Origin: Burkholderiales bacterium GJ-E10
GTDB lineage: Bacteria > Pseudomonadota > Gammaproteobacteria > Burkholderiales > Burkholderiaceae_F
Assembly (NCBI GenBank): GCA_000828975.1
Contig: AP014683.1
Location: 883,520 to 947,519 of the forward strand
Length of the DNA: 64,000 nt
Reading direction: 5' to 3'
Shown here: piece by piece, positions 25,471 to 34,156 of the stretch
Numbering within the stretch: position 1 is the stretch's first letter
Layout: each line of letters starts with the position of its first letter
Position numbers and translations under genes: made by a program
Notes under the pieces: generated by a model
Told to the model about the DNA's origin: nothing
The model's input: only the letters and a program-made list of their open reading frames with translations
Database searches by the model: none

Positions 25471-26550
25471 CTACGCCGCGCTTTCCGAAGGGGGGGGCGT
25501 GGCGGGATCGGCGGGCGTAGCGGTCGCGCGGCTCCGGTCTTTTATGGCCTTGATCCAGTTCCAGCGGAACCGGGTCAGGTGGTAGAGGTCGCGGGCGTTG
25601 TCGGTCCAGCGTTTGTGCCAGTCCATGATCTTGCCGAAAAACTCCACCCGGCGTATCCGGCCTTCCGTCCAGATCTGCTGGAAGGCTTCCTCCCGCATCA
25701 GGGTGGACGGCGAGTAGGCCTTGTTGACGCGCTCGTCGTATGCGGTCTTCAATACGACGAGCGTGTCGGCATTCTCGATGCAAAGGTCGAATGCAACCAC
25801 TTGATCGTTGAAGGAGTATCGGTAGATACGGCCGCGTCCGGCGGCAAGAAAATTCTCGAGCATCGCTCGGTAGAACTTTCCTTGTGCGTTGTCGGGATGA
25901 ATCGCCGTGCCTCCGCCGGCTTTCCAGCCGGCGCTTTCCAGCACGCCATATTCCGCGATCGCCGCCGCGACGTCGGCAGGATCCCGCAGCACTTCCAGGC
26001 GGGTCGTGATCGACTCTTCCGCGAGCTTGCGCCGCTGCTTGCGCGCGTTCTGGCGCAGGTTCTTGCCCCGCGATTCCCAGTAGGCCTCGTACGTTCCCGC
26101 GATCTCGACCCAGGCGGTCTGGATGTAAGGGGAGGGCGCCGATGCGCCGTTCGATGCCGGCATCGGGTGGACGTGCGCATCAATCTGGGTCATGCCGATG
26201 GCGAGCCAGGTCGCGGGCAATGCGCTGCCAAGGCTCGACACCGCTTCTTCCAGCGGAATGCCCTGCGCCAGCACGACCGGGCCGACAGGCAGTTGCGACG
26301 GCTGGAAGGTGTTCCAGCGCCCGAATCCCGCGGGCTCGAGAATCGCAAACCCGACCGCTCGTTCGCCCGAGCGGGCGCAGGCCAGTTGTTCCTTGCCGGT
26401 TCCAAACTGCGCGAGCAGGGGGCGAATGAAGCCGGACTCGAGAAACGGCGATGCGGGAACCGCGGTCGCGAGCCGATCCCAGTCGTCGGTATGCCGATCG
26501 AAATCCGCGATTGCCGTGAGATCCCAGCGGATGGGCAGATTTTTTTCCAT
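25471..26550 (-). CDS. FemAB/BioF2-like GNAT acyltransferase
   Basis: 359 residues from ATG 26550. The central part (about 155-330) has the GNAT-like layout of FemAB/CelD-type proteins: RGKNLRQNARKQRRKLAEE, then YRAMLENFLAAGRGRIYRYSFNDQVVAFDLCI and NKAYSPSTLMREEAFQQIW. It is cytoplasmic, with no signal. It converges on the glycosyltransferase at 24194 and is divergent from the acyl-CoA ligase at 26587, with 36 bp between starts. It may transfer an amino-acyl or acyl group to a sugar. It differs from the FemAB protein at 33058. Confidence 0.75.
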   Translation of the reverse strand: MEKNLPIRWDLTAIADFDRHTDDWDRLATAVPASPFLESGFIRPLLAQFGTGKEQLACARSGERAVGFAILEPAGFGRWNTFQPSQLPVGPVVLAQGIPLEEAVSSLGSALPATWLAIGMTQIDAHVHPMPASNGASAPSPYIQTAWVEIAGTYEAYWESRGKNLRQNARKQRRKLAEESITTRLEVLRDPADVAAAIAEYGVLESAGWKAGGGTAIHPDNAQGKFYRAMLENFLAAGRGRIYRYSFNDQVVAFDLCIENADTLVVLKTAYDERVNKAYSPSTLMREEAFQQIWTEGRIRRVEFFGKIMDWHKRWTDNARDLYHLTRFRWNWIKAIKDRSRATATPADPATPPPSESAA

Positions 26551-26586
26551 GGATCGAGAATAATAGCCGACGGATATTTTACGTGG

Positions 26587-28263
26587 ATGAACTCCATGCA
26601 ATCGACCGCCTTGTTGCACGAATTGCTGCGCCATTCGGCAACGACCGCGCCCGACGCCCCCGCCCTCACCTATCAGGATCAAACCCTCCCCTACGGCGAT
26701 CTGGCCGCGGCGGCGGAGCGGTTCGCGGACGGCCTGCTGCGCCTCGACGTGGCACGCGGCGAGCGCATCGGCATCTACCTGGAGAAGCGCGCCGAATTCG
26801 TGGTTGCGGCCTTCGGCGCGCTGGCGGCGGGGGCGGTGCTCGTGCCGATCAACCCGATCCTCAAGGCCGAGCAGGTCGCCTACATCCTGCGCGACTGCAA
26901 CGTGCGGGTGCTGGTGACCTCGGCACCGCGGTTCGGCGGGCTTGCGTCGGTCCTGCGCGATTGTCACGACCTGCGCCATGCCGTGATCGTGGACGGCGAC
27001 GGGGAAGGGCCGGGCGAAGCCGCGGTGCCGGCGATCGTGCCCTGGCAGGACATGCTTTCCGGCGGTGCTCTGCCCGGCCATCGCGTCATCGACGAAGACC
27101 TGGCGGCGATCCTCTATACCTCGGGCAGCACGGGCCGACCCAAGGGCGTGATGCTGTCGCACCGGAATATGACCACCGGCGCCAAGAGCGTTGCGCAGTA
27201 CCTGGAAAACCGCGCCAGCGATACGCTGCTCGCTGCGCTGCCGCTGTCCTTCGATGCCGGCTTCAGCCAGCTCACCACGGCGTTCCACGTCGGGGCGCGG
27301 GTGGTGCTGATCAACTACCTGTTGCCCAAGGACGTACTGAACGCGGTGGTGCGGGAGCGGGTGACCGGGCTGACGGCGGTGCCCCCGCTGTGGATCCAGC
27401 TCGCCCAGTTGCGTTGGCCTGAGAGCGTGCGGGAGCATCTGCGCTACTTCGCCAACACCGGCGGGCGCATGCCGGGGGAAACGCTCAAGGCCTTGCGCGC
27501 GGCCCTGCCGGGCAGCAAGCCCTACCTGATGTATGGGCTCACCGAGGCCTTTCGCGCGACGTACCTGCCGCCGGAGGAGGTCGATCGCCGGCCGGACTCC
27601 ATCGGCAAGGCGATCCCGAACGCCGAGGTGCTGGTGCTGCGGGAAGACGGCAGCGTCTGCGCCGACCACGAACCGGGGGAACTGGTGCAGCGCGGGGCGC
27701 TGGTTGGTCTGGGCTATTGGAACGACCCGGACAAGACGGCGGAGCGCTACCGGCCGCTGCCGGGGCGGGAGGCGGGTTTCGTGCGGCCCGAGATCGCCGT
27801 CTTCTCGGGTGATACGGTGCGGCGGGACGAGGAGGGATTTCTGTATTTCATCGGCCGGCGCGACGAGATGATCAAGACCTCGGGGTATCGGGTGAGTCCG
27901 ACCGAAGTCGAGGAGGGCGTGTATGCGACGGAACTCGTCGGCGAGTGCGCGGCGCTGGGCGTGGCGCATCCGGTGCTGGGCCAGGCGATCGTGCTGATCG
28001 CGACGCCGCGGGATGGGGGCGTACTGGACGAGGCGACGTTGCTCGCGGCGTGCAGGACGCGCTTTCCCGCGTACATGGTGCCGGCGCGGATCGTGGTTCA
28101 GCCCGGACCGCTGCCGCGCAATCCCAACGGCAAGATCGACCGGAAACGCCTGAGTGAAGAAACGGCCCCCGTGTCTTCCAGTGCGGACGCGTGGGGACAA
28201 CAACAAGCGACCCCCTCCCCCGCGACGGCGGGAGAGGGCGGGGGTGAGGGTATCAAATCATGA
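26587..28263 (+). CDS. Acyl-CoA ligase (AMP-forming), exosortase A-associated
   Basis: 558 residues from ATG 26587 (MNSMQST; ATG 26596 also possible). The adenylation-enzyme motifs are intact: ILYTSGSTGRPKGVMLSHRN (AMP-binding P-loop), YGLTEAFRATYLPPEE, and IGRRDEMIKTSGYRVSPTEVE, with the catalytic lysine region NPNGKIDRKRL at the end. It matches the exosortase A-associated ligase family (TIGR03098) and should activate a carboxylic acid and load the ACP at 7049. The last 18 or so residues (TPSPATAGEGGGEGIKS) are encoded by a palindromic repeat at 28210-28251. Its stop overlaps the decarboxylase start (ATGA). Confidence 0.9.
   Translation: MNSMQSTALLHELLRHSATTAPDAPALTYQDQTLPYGDLAAAAERFADGLLRLDVARGERIGIYLEKRAEFVVAAFGALAAGAVLVPINPILKAEQVAYILRDCNVRVLVTSAPRFGGLASVLRDCHDLRHAVIVDGDGEGPGEAAVPAIVPWQDMLSGGALPGHRVIDEDLAAILYTSGSTGRPKGVMLSHRNMTTGAKSVAQYLENRASDTLLAALPLSFDAGFSQLTTAFHVGARVVLINYLLPKDVLNAVVRERVTGLTAVPPLWIQLAQLRWPESVREHLRYFANTGGRMPGETLKALRAALPGSKPYLMYGLTEAFRATYLPPEEVDRRPDSIGKAIPNAEVLVLREDGSVCADHEPGELVQRGALVGLGYWNDPDKTAERYRPLPGREAGFVRPEIAVFSGDTVRRDEEGFLYFIGRRDEMIKTSGYRVSPTEVEEGVYATELVGECAALGVAHPVLGQAIVLIATPRDGGVLDEATLLAACRTRFPAYMVPARIVVQPGPLPRNPNGKIDRKRLSEETAPVSSSADAWGQQQATPSPATAGEGGGEGIKS
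28210..28251. repeat. GC-rich palindromic dispersed repeat, copy 2 (tail of acyl-CoA ligase)
   Basis: CCCCCTCCCCCGC and GCGGGAGAGGGCGGGGGTGAG, close to the copy at 6171. It is translated as the C-terminal tail of the acyl-CoA ligase and lies 9 bp before the decarboxylase start. Confidence 0.85.
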
Positions 28264-29477
28264 TCCAGATTCCAGAATCGTTTTCCGTCGTCAATGACGA
28301 ACTGCAGATCGGCGGCATGCCCCTTACCGCGCTGGCGGCACGGGTGGGCCGTACACCGTTCTATGCCTACGATCGGCGGCTGCTCGATGCGCGGGTGCAG
28401 GCGCTGCGTGCGGCGCTGCCCGCGGAGGTGTCGCTGCATTATGCGATGAAGGCCAACCCGATGCCGGCGCTGGTCGCGTTCCTGGCCGGGCGCGTCGACG
28501 GCATCGACGTGGCCTCGGGCGGAGAACTGCGCATCGCCCTCGATGCCGGAATGAGCCCCGCGCACATCAGTTTCGCGGGACCGGGCAAGACCCAGGCGGA
28601 ACTGGAACAGGCGGTGGCGGCGGGGGTGTTGCTCAACGTCGAGAGCTTCCGCGAGATCCATGCGCTGCGCGCGATCGCCGAGCGCATCGGCCGGCCGGCG
28701 CGGGTGGCGGTGCGGGTGAATCCGGATTTCGAGCTCAAGTCTTCGGGCATGAAGATGGGCGGGGGCGCCAAGCCTTTCGGCATCGATGCCGAGCAGGCGT
28801 CGCAGGCGCTGGCGGAGATCGGCGTGGCCGGGCTGGCGTTCGAGGGGTTTCATATCTACTGGGGTTCGCAGAACCTGCGCGCGGAGGCGATCTGCGAGGC
28901 CCAGGACAAGAGCCTGGCGCTGGCGCAGCGGCTCGCCGATGCGGCGCCGGGGCCGGTGCGGGTGTTGAACCTGGGCGGCGGTTTCGGCATTCCATACTTC
29001 AAGGGCGAGCAGGCGCTCGACCTTGCCGCGGTCGGCCGGCATCTGCACGGCGTCGCCGAGCGCGCCCGGGCGTCGTTTCCCCGGGCGGAACTGGTGATCG
29101 AGTTGGGCCGCTATCTCGTTGGCGAGGCGGGAATCTACGTCTGCCGGGTGCTGGACCGCAAGGTCTCGCGCGGCCAGGTGTTTCTGGTCACCGACGGCGG
29201 CCTGCACCACCATCTGGCGGCGTCGGGCAACTTTGGCCAGGTGCTGCGCAAGAACTATCCGCTGGCGGTCGGCAACCGGGTGCGGGGATCATCGCGCGAA
29301 ACGGTGTCGGTGGTCGGCCCGCTCTGCACGCCGCTCGACCTGCTGGGCGACCGGGTGGAACTCGCGCGGGCGCATGAGGGTGACCTGATCGTCGTGTTCC
29401 AGTCGGGGGCGTACGGGTTCAGCGCCAGCCCCCATGGTTTTCTCGGGCATCCGGCGCCGGTCGAGGTGCTGGTGTAG
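28260..29477 (+). CDS. PLP-dependent decarboxylase, exosortase A-associated
   Basis: 405 residues, fold type III (LysA/ornithine-decarboxylase-like). The PLP lysine is K64 in LHYAMKANPMPALV, the phosphate-binding loop is LNLGGGFGIPYF, and the GPLCTPLDLLGD block carries the C-terminal Cys/Asp active-site region. It matches the exosortase A-associated decarboxylase family (TIGR03099), for which the substrate is not known to me. It starts inside the ligase stop (ATGA), so the two are translationally coupled. With the ACP and amidotransferase it suggests decarboxylation of an amino acid-derived building block. Confidence 0.9.
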   Translation: MIQIPESFSVVNDELQIGGMPLTALAARVGRTPFYAYDRRLLDARVQALRAALPAEVSLHYAMKANPMPALVAFLAGRVDGIDVASGGELRIALDAGMSPAHISFAGPGKTQAELEQAVAAGVLLNVESFREIHALRAIAERIGRPARVAVRVNPDFELKSSGMKMGGGAKPFGIDAEQASQALAEIGVAGLAFEGFHIYWGSQNLRAEAICEAQDKSLALAQRLADAAPGPVRVLNLGGGFGIPYFKGEQALDLAAVGRHLHGVAERARASFPRAELVIELGRYLVGEAGIYVCRVLDRKVSRGQVFLVTDGGLHHHLAASGNFGQVLRKNYPLAVGNRVRGSSRETVSVVGPLCTPLDLLGDRVELARAHEGDLIVVFQSGAYGFSASPHGFLGHPAPVEVLV

Positions 29478-29549
29478 GAAGAACTTTTCGCGGCTTCCGT
29501 TTGCAAGAGCGACTCCCGGGGCGGGCTATGGGAAGCGGGAGAAGATGAG

Positions 29550-30698
29550 GTGATTTCCCTGCGCAACAATACCGGCTTCACAAGGAAGGCCGACGCCTGG
29601 CGCAGCGGCGGAAAAACCGCGGTGGCTGCGGTCGTCGGGGCGTGCGCGTTGTCGGTTTTCGCCTTCGTTTCGCGCGACGATGGGATGGACCTTGCCCGAC
29701 CTGGGCCGGGGATCGGCGCCAGCGTCGCCAAATCGGATTCCATTTGGGCGACGGCGGGCCATGAAATCCCGGTTTCGGATGCGCTGGCCGCGGTGCACGC
29801 GTTTCACAACGCGGTCGCGGGGGATGTGATCGTCTTTTCTCCCGGGACGTACCGGTTTGCCGGCACCGGGGTCGACCTGACGCGTGCCGGTCGTGCCGGT
29901 GCGCCCATCGTCGTGCGGGCGAAGCAGCTCGGAACGGCGACGATCGAGTTCGACGCGGTGGAAGGGTTTCGCGTGGCCGCGCCGTTCTGGACGTTCGAGA
30001 ATCTGGTCGTGCGCGGGGTCTGCCCGCATCACGACGATTGCGAACATGCCTTCCACATCGTGGGGAATGCCCACGATGTGGTTCTTCGCAACAACGTGCT
30101 GCGCGATTTCAATGCGCAGGTCAAGATCAACGGGGAAGGGGGGAAATTTCCCGACGGCGGGCGCATCGAGGGAAACACCCTGATCGATTCCACGCCGCGC
30201 GAGACGGACCACCCGGTGACGCCGATCGATCTCGTGGCGGCAAGCGGGTGGACGATCCAAGACAATTTCATCGCCGATTTCATCAAAGCGCGGGGAGACG
30301 GCACGAGCTATGGCGCGTTTGCAAAAGGGGCAGGAGCCGGAAACCGGTTCCTGCGCAATACCGTGATCTGCGAGTATCGCCTCCGCGGCATGCCGGGCGC
30401 GCGCGTCGGCCTGTCGTTTGGCGGCGGGGGAACGGGTGCTCCCTTTTGTCGCGACCGGCGCTGTGCCTTCGAGGAGGAGGGCGGCACGATGGCGGGAAAC
30501 CGGATCGAGTCCTGCTCCGACGATGGCATCTATCTCAACCGCTCGGCGCGGACGCGCCTGGTGTCGAACACGGTGCTCGACACCGCGGGCGTGGTGGCGC
30601 GATTTCCGCAGACCGACGTCTACGCGATCGGCAACCGGATCGACGCTCCAGTGCGAGCGCGGGAGGGAGCGCGGCTCGATGTCGGCGAATCCCGCTGA
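29550..30698 (+). CDS. Right-handed parallel beta-helix protein (pectate-lyase-like)
   Basis: 382 residues from GTG 29550 (GGGAGAA upstream). An N-terminal hydrophobic stretch (about 23-42) looks like a signal or membrane anchor. The mature part opens with 'AAVHAFHNAVAGDVIVFSPGTYRF' and continues with helical-coil repeats (HIVGNAHDVVLRNNVLRDF, GGRIEGNTLIDS, GNRFLRNTVICEY, MAGNRIESCSDDGIYLN) typical of PbH1-repeat lyases and epimerases. A role as an alginate-type epimerase or a lyase on the polymer is possible. Cys pairs (CPHHDDC, CRDRRC) are notable. No catalytic residues can be fixed by eye. Confidence 0.75.
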   Translation: MISLRNNTGFTRKADAWRSGGKTAVAAVVGACALSVFAFVSRDDGMDLARPGPGIGASVAKSDSIWATAGHEIPVSDALAAVHAFHNAVAGDVIVFSPGTYRFAGTGVDLTRAGRAGAPIVVRAKQLGTATIEFDAVEGFRVAAPFWTFENLVVRGVCPHHDDCEHAFHIVGNAHDVVLRNNVLRDFNAQVKINGEGGKFPDGGRIEGNTLIDSTPRETDHPVTPIDLVAASGWTIQDNFIADFIKARGDGTSYGAFAKGAGAGNRFLRNTVICEYRLRGMPGARVGLSFGGGGTGAPFCRDRRCAFEEEGGTMAGNRIESCSDDGIYLNRSARTRLVSNTVLDTAGVVARFPQTDVYAIGNRIDAPVRAREGARLDVGESR

Positions 30699-30719
30699 AG
30701 CGCGTCCTGCGAACGTCCC

Positions 30720-31886
30720 ATGAAAAAGCTCACCGCGCTGGTCGTGGCGCTGATCACCTACGGTTCCCTGTGGCCGTTCGACTACGTTCCGCACGCCACG
30801 TCCTGGGCGGACCTGCGGTACATCCTGTTCGACTGGCCCGCGCATCTGAGCGTCATTTCCTCGCTCTCGAACGTCATCCTGTTCGTGCCGCTCGGGGTGT
30901 TCATCCCGGGGGTCGCGAAGCGCTTCCCGGGCCGATTCGCGCTGTTCTGGGCGTCGGTGGTCTTTGCGTGGGTTCTCCAGTACGTCCAGTACTGGTTTCC
31001 GGTCCGCACGCCGGACATGTCCGCGGCGGTGTTCAACGTACTGGGCCTTGGCGTGGGCCTGTTCCTGCATTCGTCGGCGTCTGCGGTTCTCACCCGGCTG
31101 CGACCCGTGGCGCGGGAATTTCCGGAGTTCTGGCAGATTCCCACGGCATTGATGGCCTGCTGGATCCTCTACCGGTGGTTTCCGCTGATGCCGTCCCTGG
31201 ACGTGCAGAACGTCAAGAACGCGCTCAAGCCGCTGTTCCGGACGCCGCATCTCGACTGGGTGGCGTTCCTGCACGATTGGGTTGCCTGGCTGGTCTTCCT
31301 GCGCCTTTCCCGGTATTCGGCAGCGGCGAAATGGAACCGGCACGCGCTGGCCCTGGCCTGCGTGGCCGTCGTTCTGGCTGAACCGGCGTTCGAGGGCAAG
31401 CTGCTGTCCTGGGCCAACGTCGCCGGCGTCCTGGCGGCGGTGGTGGTGAGGCCGGTGTTCTACCGCGGCAAGGCAAGCCTGTTCCTGCTCGTGAGCCTGC
31501 AGTTCCTGAGCCTGTGCCTGTCTGAACTCCAGCCCTTCTCGTTTACGGCCCATGCCCGGTTCCTCTGGCTGCCGTTTTCCGGAATGATGCAGGGTTCGGT
31601 GCTGGTCGATCTGGACGCGCTGATCGAGAAAACCTACGTCTACGGAAGTCTGCTGTTCCTGCTGCGCTACTACGGCCTGCACTGGAAACCCGCCACCCTC
31701 GCCGTGAGTCTCCTGCTCCTCGGGCTGGAATGGCTGCAGCAGTACCTGCCGGGGAAGGTTCCCGAAAGCACCGATGCGGTCTTGGCGGTGATCCTGGGGT
31801 TCGCCATCCACGCCTATCTGCAGCAGAGCGCGGCGGAGTCTTCCAGCAAGGTGTCCAGCGCCGCGAGATTGCGGTCCCAATCATAG
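30720..31886 (+). CDS. VanZ-like membrane protein
   Basis: 388 residues with about ten hydrophobic segments. The first block KKLTALVVALITYGSLWPFDY and 'SLSNVILFVPLGVFIPG' are characteristic of VanZ-like proteins, and the domain recurs in the second half (LPFSGMMQGSVLVDLDALIEK, WLQQYLPGK). VanZ-like proteins are common in exosortase loci; their role is not settled. It starts 21 bp after the beta-helix gene. Its 3' end overlaps the oppositely oriented stp1 gene by 73 bp (31814-31886). Confidence 0.82.
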   Translation: MKKLTALVVALITYGSLWPFDYVPHATSWADLRYILFDWPAHLSVISSLSNVILFVPLGVFIPGVAKRFPGRFALFWASVVFAWVLQYVQYWFPVRTPDMSAAVFNVLGLGVGLFLHSSASAVLTRLRPVAREFPEFWQIPTALMACWILYRWFPLMPSLDVQNVKNALKPLFRTPHLDWVAFLHDWVAWLVFLRLSRYSAAAKWNRHALALACVAVVLAEPAFEGKLLSWANVAGVLAAVVVRPVFYRGKASLFLLVSLQFLSLCLSELQPFSFTAHARFLWLPFSGMMQGSVLVDLDALIEKTYVYGSLLFLLRYYGLHWKPATLAVSLLLLGLEWLQQYLPGKVPESTDAVLAVILGFAIHAYLQQSAAESSSKVSSAARLRSQS

Positions 31887-33049
31887 GCGGCGGTCACCGC
31901 CGCGCGGGCGTGGCGACCGAGGGCTTCCCCGGCGCCGTCGCGCAGCGCGCTCCGGATCGCTTCGGCGAACGCTGCCGGATCCTCGGGGGCGCGGAGATAG
32001 TCGCGCCCGACCTCGGCCCGCAGCCCTGCCGCCGCCGATTCGAGCACGACGACCGGCCGACCCATGGCCATCGCTTCGATGATCTTGTTCTGGATGCCGC
32101 GCGCGATGCGCAGCGGCGCGACGACGGCGCGGGCATGCTGCACATAGGGCCGCACGTCGGCGACCTTGCCGGTCACGGTGATCGCCGGGTTGGCGGCGAG
32201 GGCCTGCACGGCCGGGTCGGGGTTCATGCCGACGATGGTGAAGCGCAGTCGGGGATGCGTGTCGTGCAGCCGGGGCAATACCTCGCGGGCGAACCAGATG
32301 ACCGCGTCGACATTGGGCCAGTAGTCCATCGCGCCGGTGAAGACCAGGGTGTCCTCGCCGGGCGCGTAGGGCGAGGGTCGATCGTCGCGCGGCGACCAAT
32401 AGTTCTGGTCGACGCCGTTTTCCATCGCATGCAGCCGCGGCGCGCAGTCCGGCGCAAGGCGCGCGAAGAGGGATTTTTCGGCTTCGGTGGCGAAGACGCA
32501 GGCCTGGCTGCGCAGGGCGTGCTCGCGCTCGAACGCGAGCAGCCGGCGGCCTTCCCGGCGATAGATCCAGGACATCGGCCAGCGGTGCTGCGTGGCGTAA
32601 TCGGTCCATTTGGCGGAGTCGGCGTCGCAGTAGTCGGCGACGACGTGGAGGTTGCGCGCGGCGACGTACTGCGCCATCGGCGAGGAAAAGAGCACCGCCT
32701 TGCGGATCGACTGCGCGCGCAGCGTGGCGTCGACCCATCGGGCCAGTTGGGCATTGCGGTAATACGGCGCGGTCAGCGCTTCGCCGCGCAGCAGGCCGGC
32801 GAGCGAGCGCAGCCGCGCCGATTTCGGGTGCAGGCGCACCGCACAGACGTCGGCGCAGGTTTCGCGCAGGGTCGCGACGTGCTCCTGGTCTTCTTCGGTG
32901 TCGACGAAGGTTCCGAGGTAGACCCGGTGGCGTCGGGTCAGATGCCGCAGGATGTGATACGAGCGGATCTTGTCGCCCTTGTTCGGCGGGTAGGGAAGCC
33001 GATGAACGAGGTAAAGCAGCGGCTCGCCGGCGTTCTCCGGACGGTTCAT
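31814..33049 (-). CDS. Glycosyltransferase, PEP-CTERM/XrtA-associated stp1 type
   Basis: 411 residues. The start LLYLVHRLPYPPNKGDKIRSY and the block NGVDQNYWSPRDD, followed by LVFTGAMDYWPNVDAVIWFA, are hallmarks of the stp1 family (TIGR03087). The C-terminal donor site is IARGIQNKIIEAMAMGRPVV. It is expected to add one sugar of the EPS repeat. It is the last gene of a minus-strand run (wecB, deacetylase, FemAB, stp1), with 8 bp between the FemAB stop and its start. It overlaps the VanZ-like gene tail to tail. Confidence 0.92.
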   Translation of the reverse strand: MNRPENAGEPLLYLVHRLPYPPNKGDKIRSYHILRHLTRRHRVYLGTFVDTEEDQEHVATLRETCADVCAVRLHPKSARLRSLAGLLRGEALTAPYYRNAQLARWVDATLRAQSIRKAVLFSSPMAQYVAARNLHVVADYCDADSAKWTDYATQHRWPMSWIYRREGRRLLAFEREHALRSQACVFATEAEKSLFARLAPDCAPRLHAMENGVDQNYWSPRDDRPSPYAPGEDTLVFTGAMDYWPNVDAVIWFAREVLPRLHDTHPRLRFTIVGMNPDPAVQALAANPAITVTGKVADVRPYVQHARAVVAPLRIARGIQNKIIEAMAMGRPVVVLESAAAGLRAEVGRDYLRAPEDPAAFAEAIRSALRDGAGEALGRHARAAVTAAYDWDRNLAALDTLLEDSAALCCR

Positions 33050-33057
33050 CCCGGCGC

Positions 33058-34149
33058 TTACCCGAGGTGGCGCGCGAGGTGCGGCCCGATCGCGTTGACC
33101 ACCGGCCGCGGCAGCTTGCGCCAGACGGCGATCGCCGCCTGGTAGCGGGGGTTGGACGGGTTGTTCTGCGGAATGCTGTCGCGGCCGAAGAGCTGGTATT
33201 CGTAGTGGAGCTGGGCCGGTTCGAAGCCCCAGTTCTTCTTGAAATCGAAGGAGCCGGTGCCGCGCTTGGAGCGGCCGTAGTCGAAGACCTTGCAGCCGCG
33301 CTCGCAGGCGCGCCGCATCAGTTCCCAGTACTTGAAATCGTTGGCGGCCAGTTCGCGGGCCTCGGGCCGGTCGCCGGCGTAGTAGGGCAGGATCTCGTCG
33401 CGGAAATAGAACGAGAGCACGGTCGAAACCGGCCTTCCTTCGGGCGAAACCACGGTCATGACCTCGGCCGCGTCGCCGAAGGTCTGGAGCAGCGTTTCAA
33501 AGTACCGCTTCGGGAAGGGCGGGGTGCCGTGGCGGTGCATGTTGTCGGCATAGAGCTCGAAGAACCGGTCGGCATTGCCGTCGATTTCGGACGCCAGGCC
33601 GCGCTGGATCGATTTGCGCACCATCGCCCGCTGCTTGCGCGGAATGGCGAGCAGGTTGGCTTCGACTTCGGACTGGATTTCCCGCCGGAAGGTGACGTAG
33701 AGGTCCTGCCGGGGCCAGTCCGGCTCGGCCGCCGCGCGATTGCGCAGTTCCAGGTGCGAGACCCCGAGGTCCTTCGCGCGGCGCGCCGCCTCGGCGTGCA
33801 GGGCGTGGCGCGCGTCGTCGTCGGCCGCCGCCGCGCCGCCATACACGGCGAAGGGGAGCGAGACGAGGGCGTTGCCGAACAACCGGCTGCGGACCTGCGC
33901 CAGCGGCAGGACGCCGACGACCGCATCACCCCGGCGCGCGATCAGGTAGTGGGTCTTGTGGCCGAAGACGTCTTCGAGGATCTGCCGCCACTCGAAGCGA
34001 TGGAAGAAGGTCGCTTCCGGGCAGGTGTCGACGAAGGCTTGCCACGCCGGCCGGTCGGCGTCCCGGGTGGAGTCGACCCGAATCGCGGCACGAATGACCG
34101 CCTCTCCCTCCAGAGGGGAGCGCGGGGCGGCGGTGAGGGGGGGCGTCAT
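33058..34149 (-). CDS. FemAB-family protein, XrtA/PEP-CTERM-associated
   Basis: 363 residues from ATG 34149. The core shows CPEATFFHRFEWRQILEDVF, LVSLPFAVYGG, IPRKQRAMVRKSIQRGL and KVFDYGRSKRGTGSFDFKKN, as in the XrtA-associated FemAB family (TIGR03019). FemAB relatives use aminoacyl-tRNA or acyl donors; here a modification of the polymer or its lipid-linked precursor is inferred. Residues about 3-17 (PPLTAAPRSPLEGEAV) are encoded by a palindromic repeat at 34097-34143 and are not part of the conserved domain. It lies 7 bp after the deacetylase stop. Confidence 0.88.
   Translation of the reverse strand: MTPPLTAAPRSPLEGEAVIRAAIRVDSTRDADRPAWQAFVDTCPEATFFHRFEWRQILEDVFGHKTHYLIARRGDAVVGVLPLAQVRSRLFGNALVSLPFAVYGGAAAADDDARHALHAEAARRAKDLGVSHLELRNRAAAEPDWPRQDLYVTFRREIQSEVEANLLAIPRKQRAMVRKSIQRGLASEIDGNADRFFELYADNMHRHGTPPFPKRYFETLLQTFGDAAEVMTVVSPEGRPVSTVLSFYFRDEILPYYAGDRPEARELAANDFKYWELMRRACERGCKVFDYGRSKRGTGSFDFKKNWGFEPAQLHYEYQLFGRDSIPQNNPSNPRYQAAIAVWRKLPRPVVNAIGPHLARHLG
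34097..34143. repeat. GC-rich palindromic dispersed repeat, copy 3 (5' end of FemAB gene)
   Basis: Degenerate copy: CCTCTCCCTCCAGAGGGGAG followed by a GC-rich arm ending GGCGGTGAGGGG. It forms the first codons of the FemAB gene. Confidence 0.7.
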
Positions 34150-34156
34150 GCTCGAA

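Noticed and set aside
26551-28206. Minus-strand extension of the FemAB-like frame across the acyl-CoA ligase
   Set aside because: The conserved protein starts at ATG 26550. The extension is antisense to the ligase and shows no homology-like blocks.
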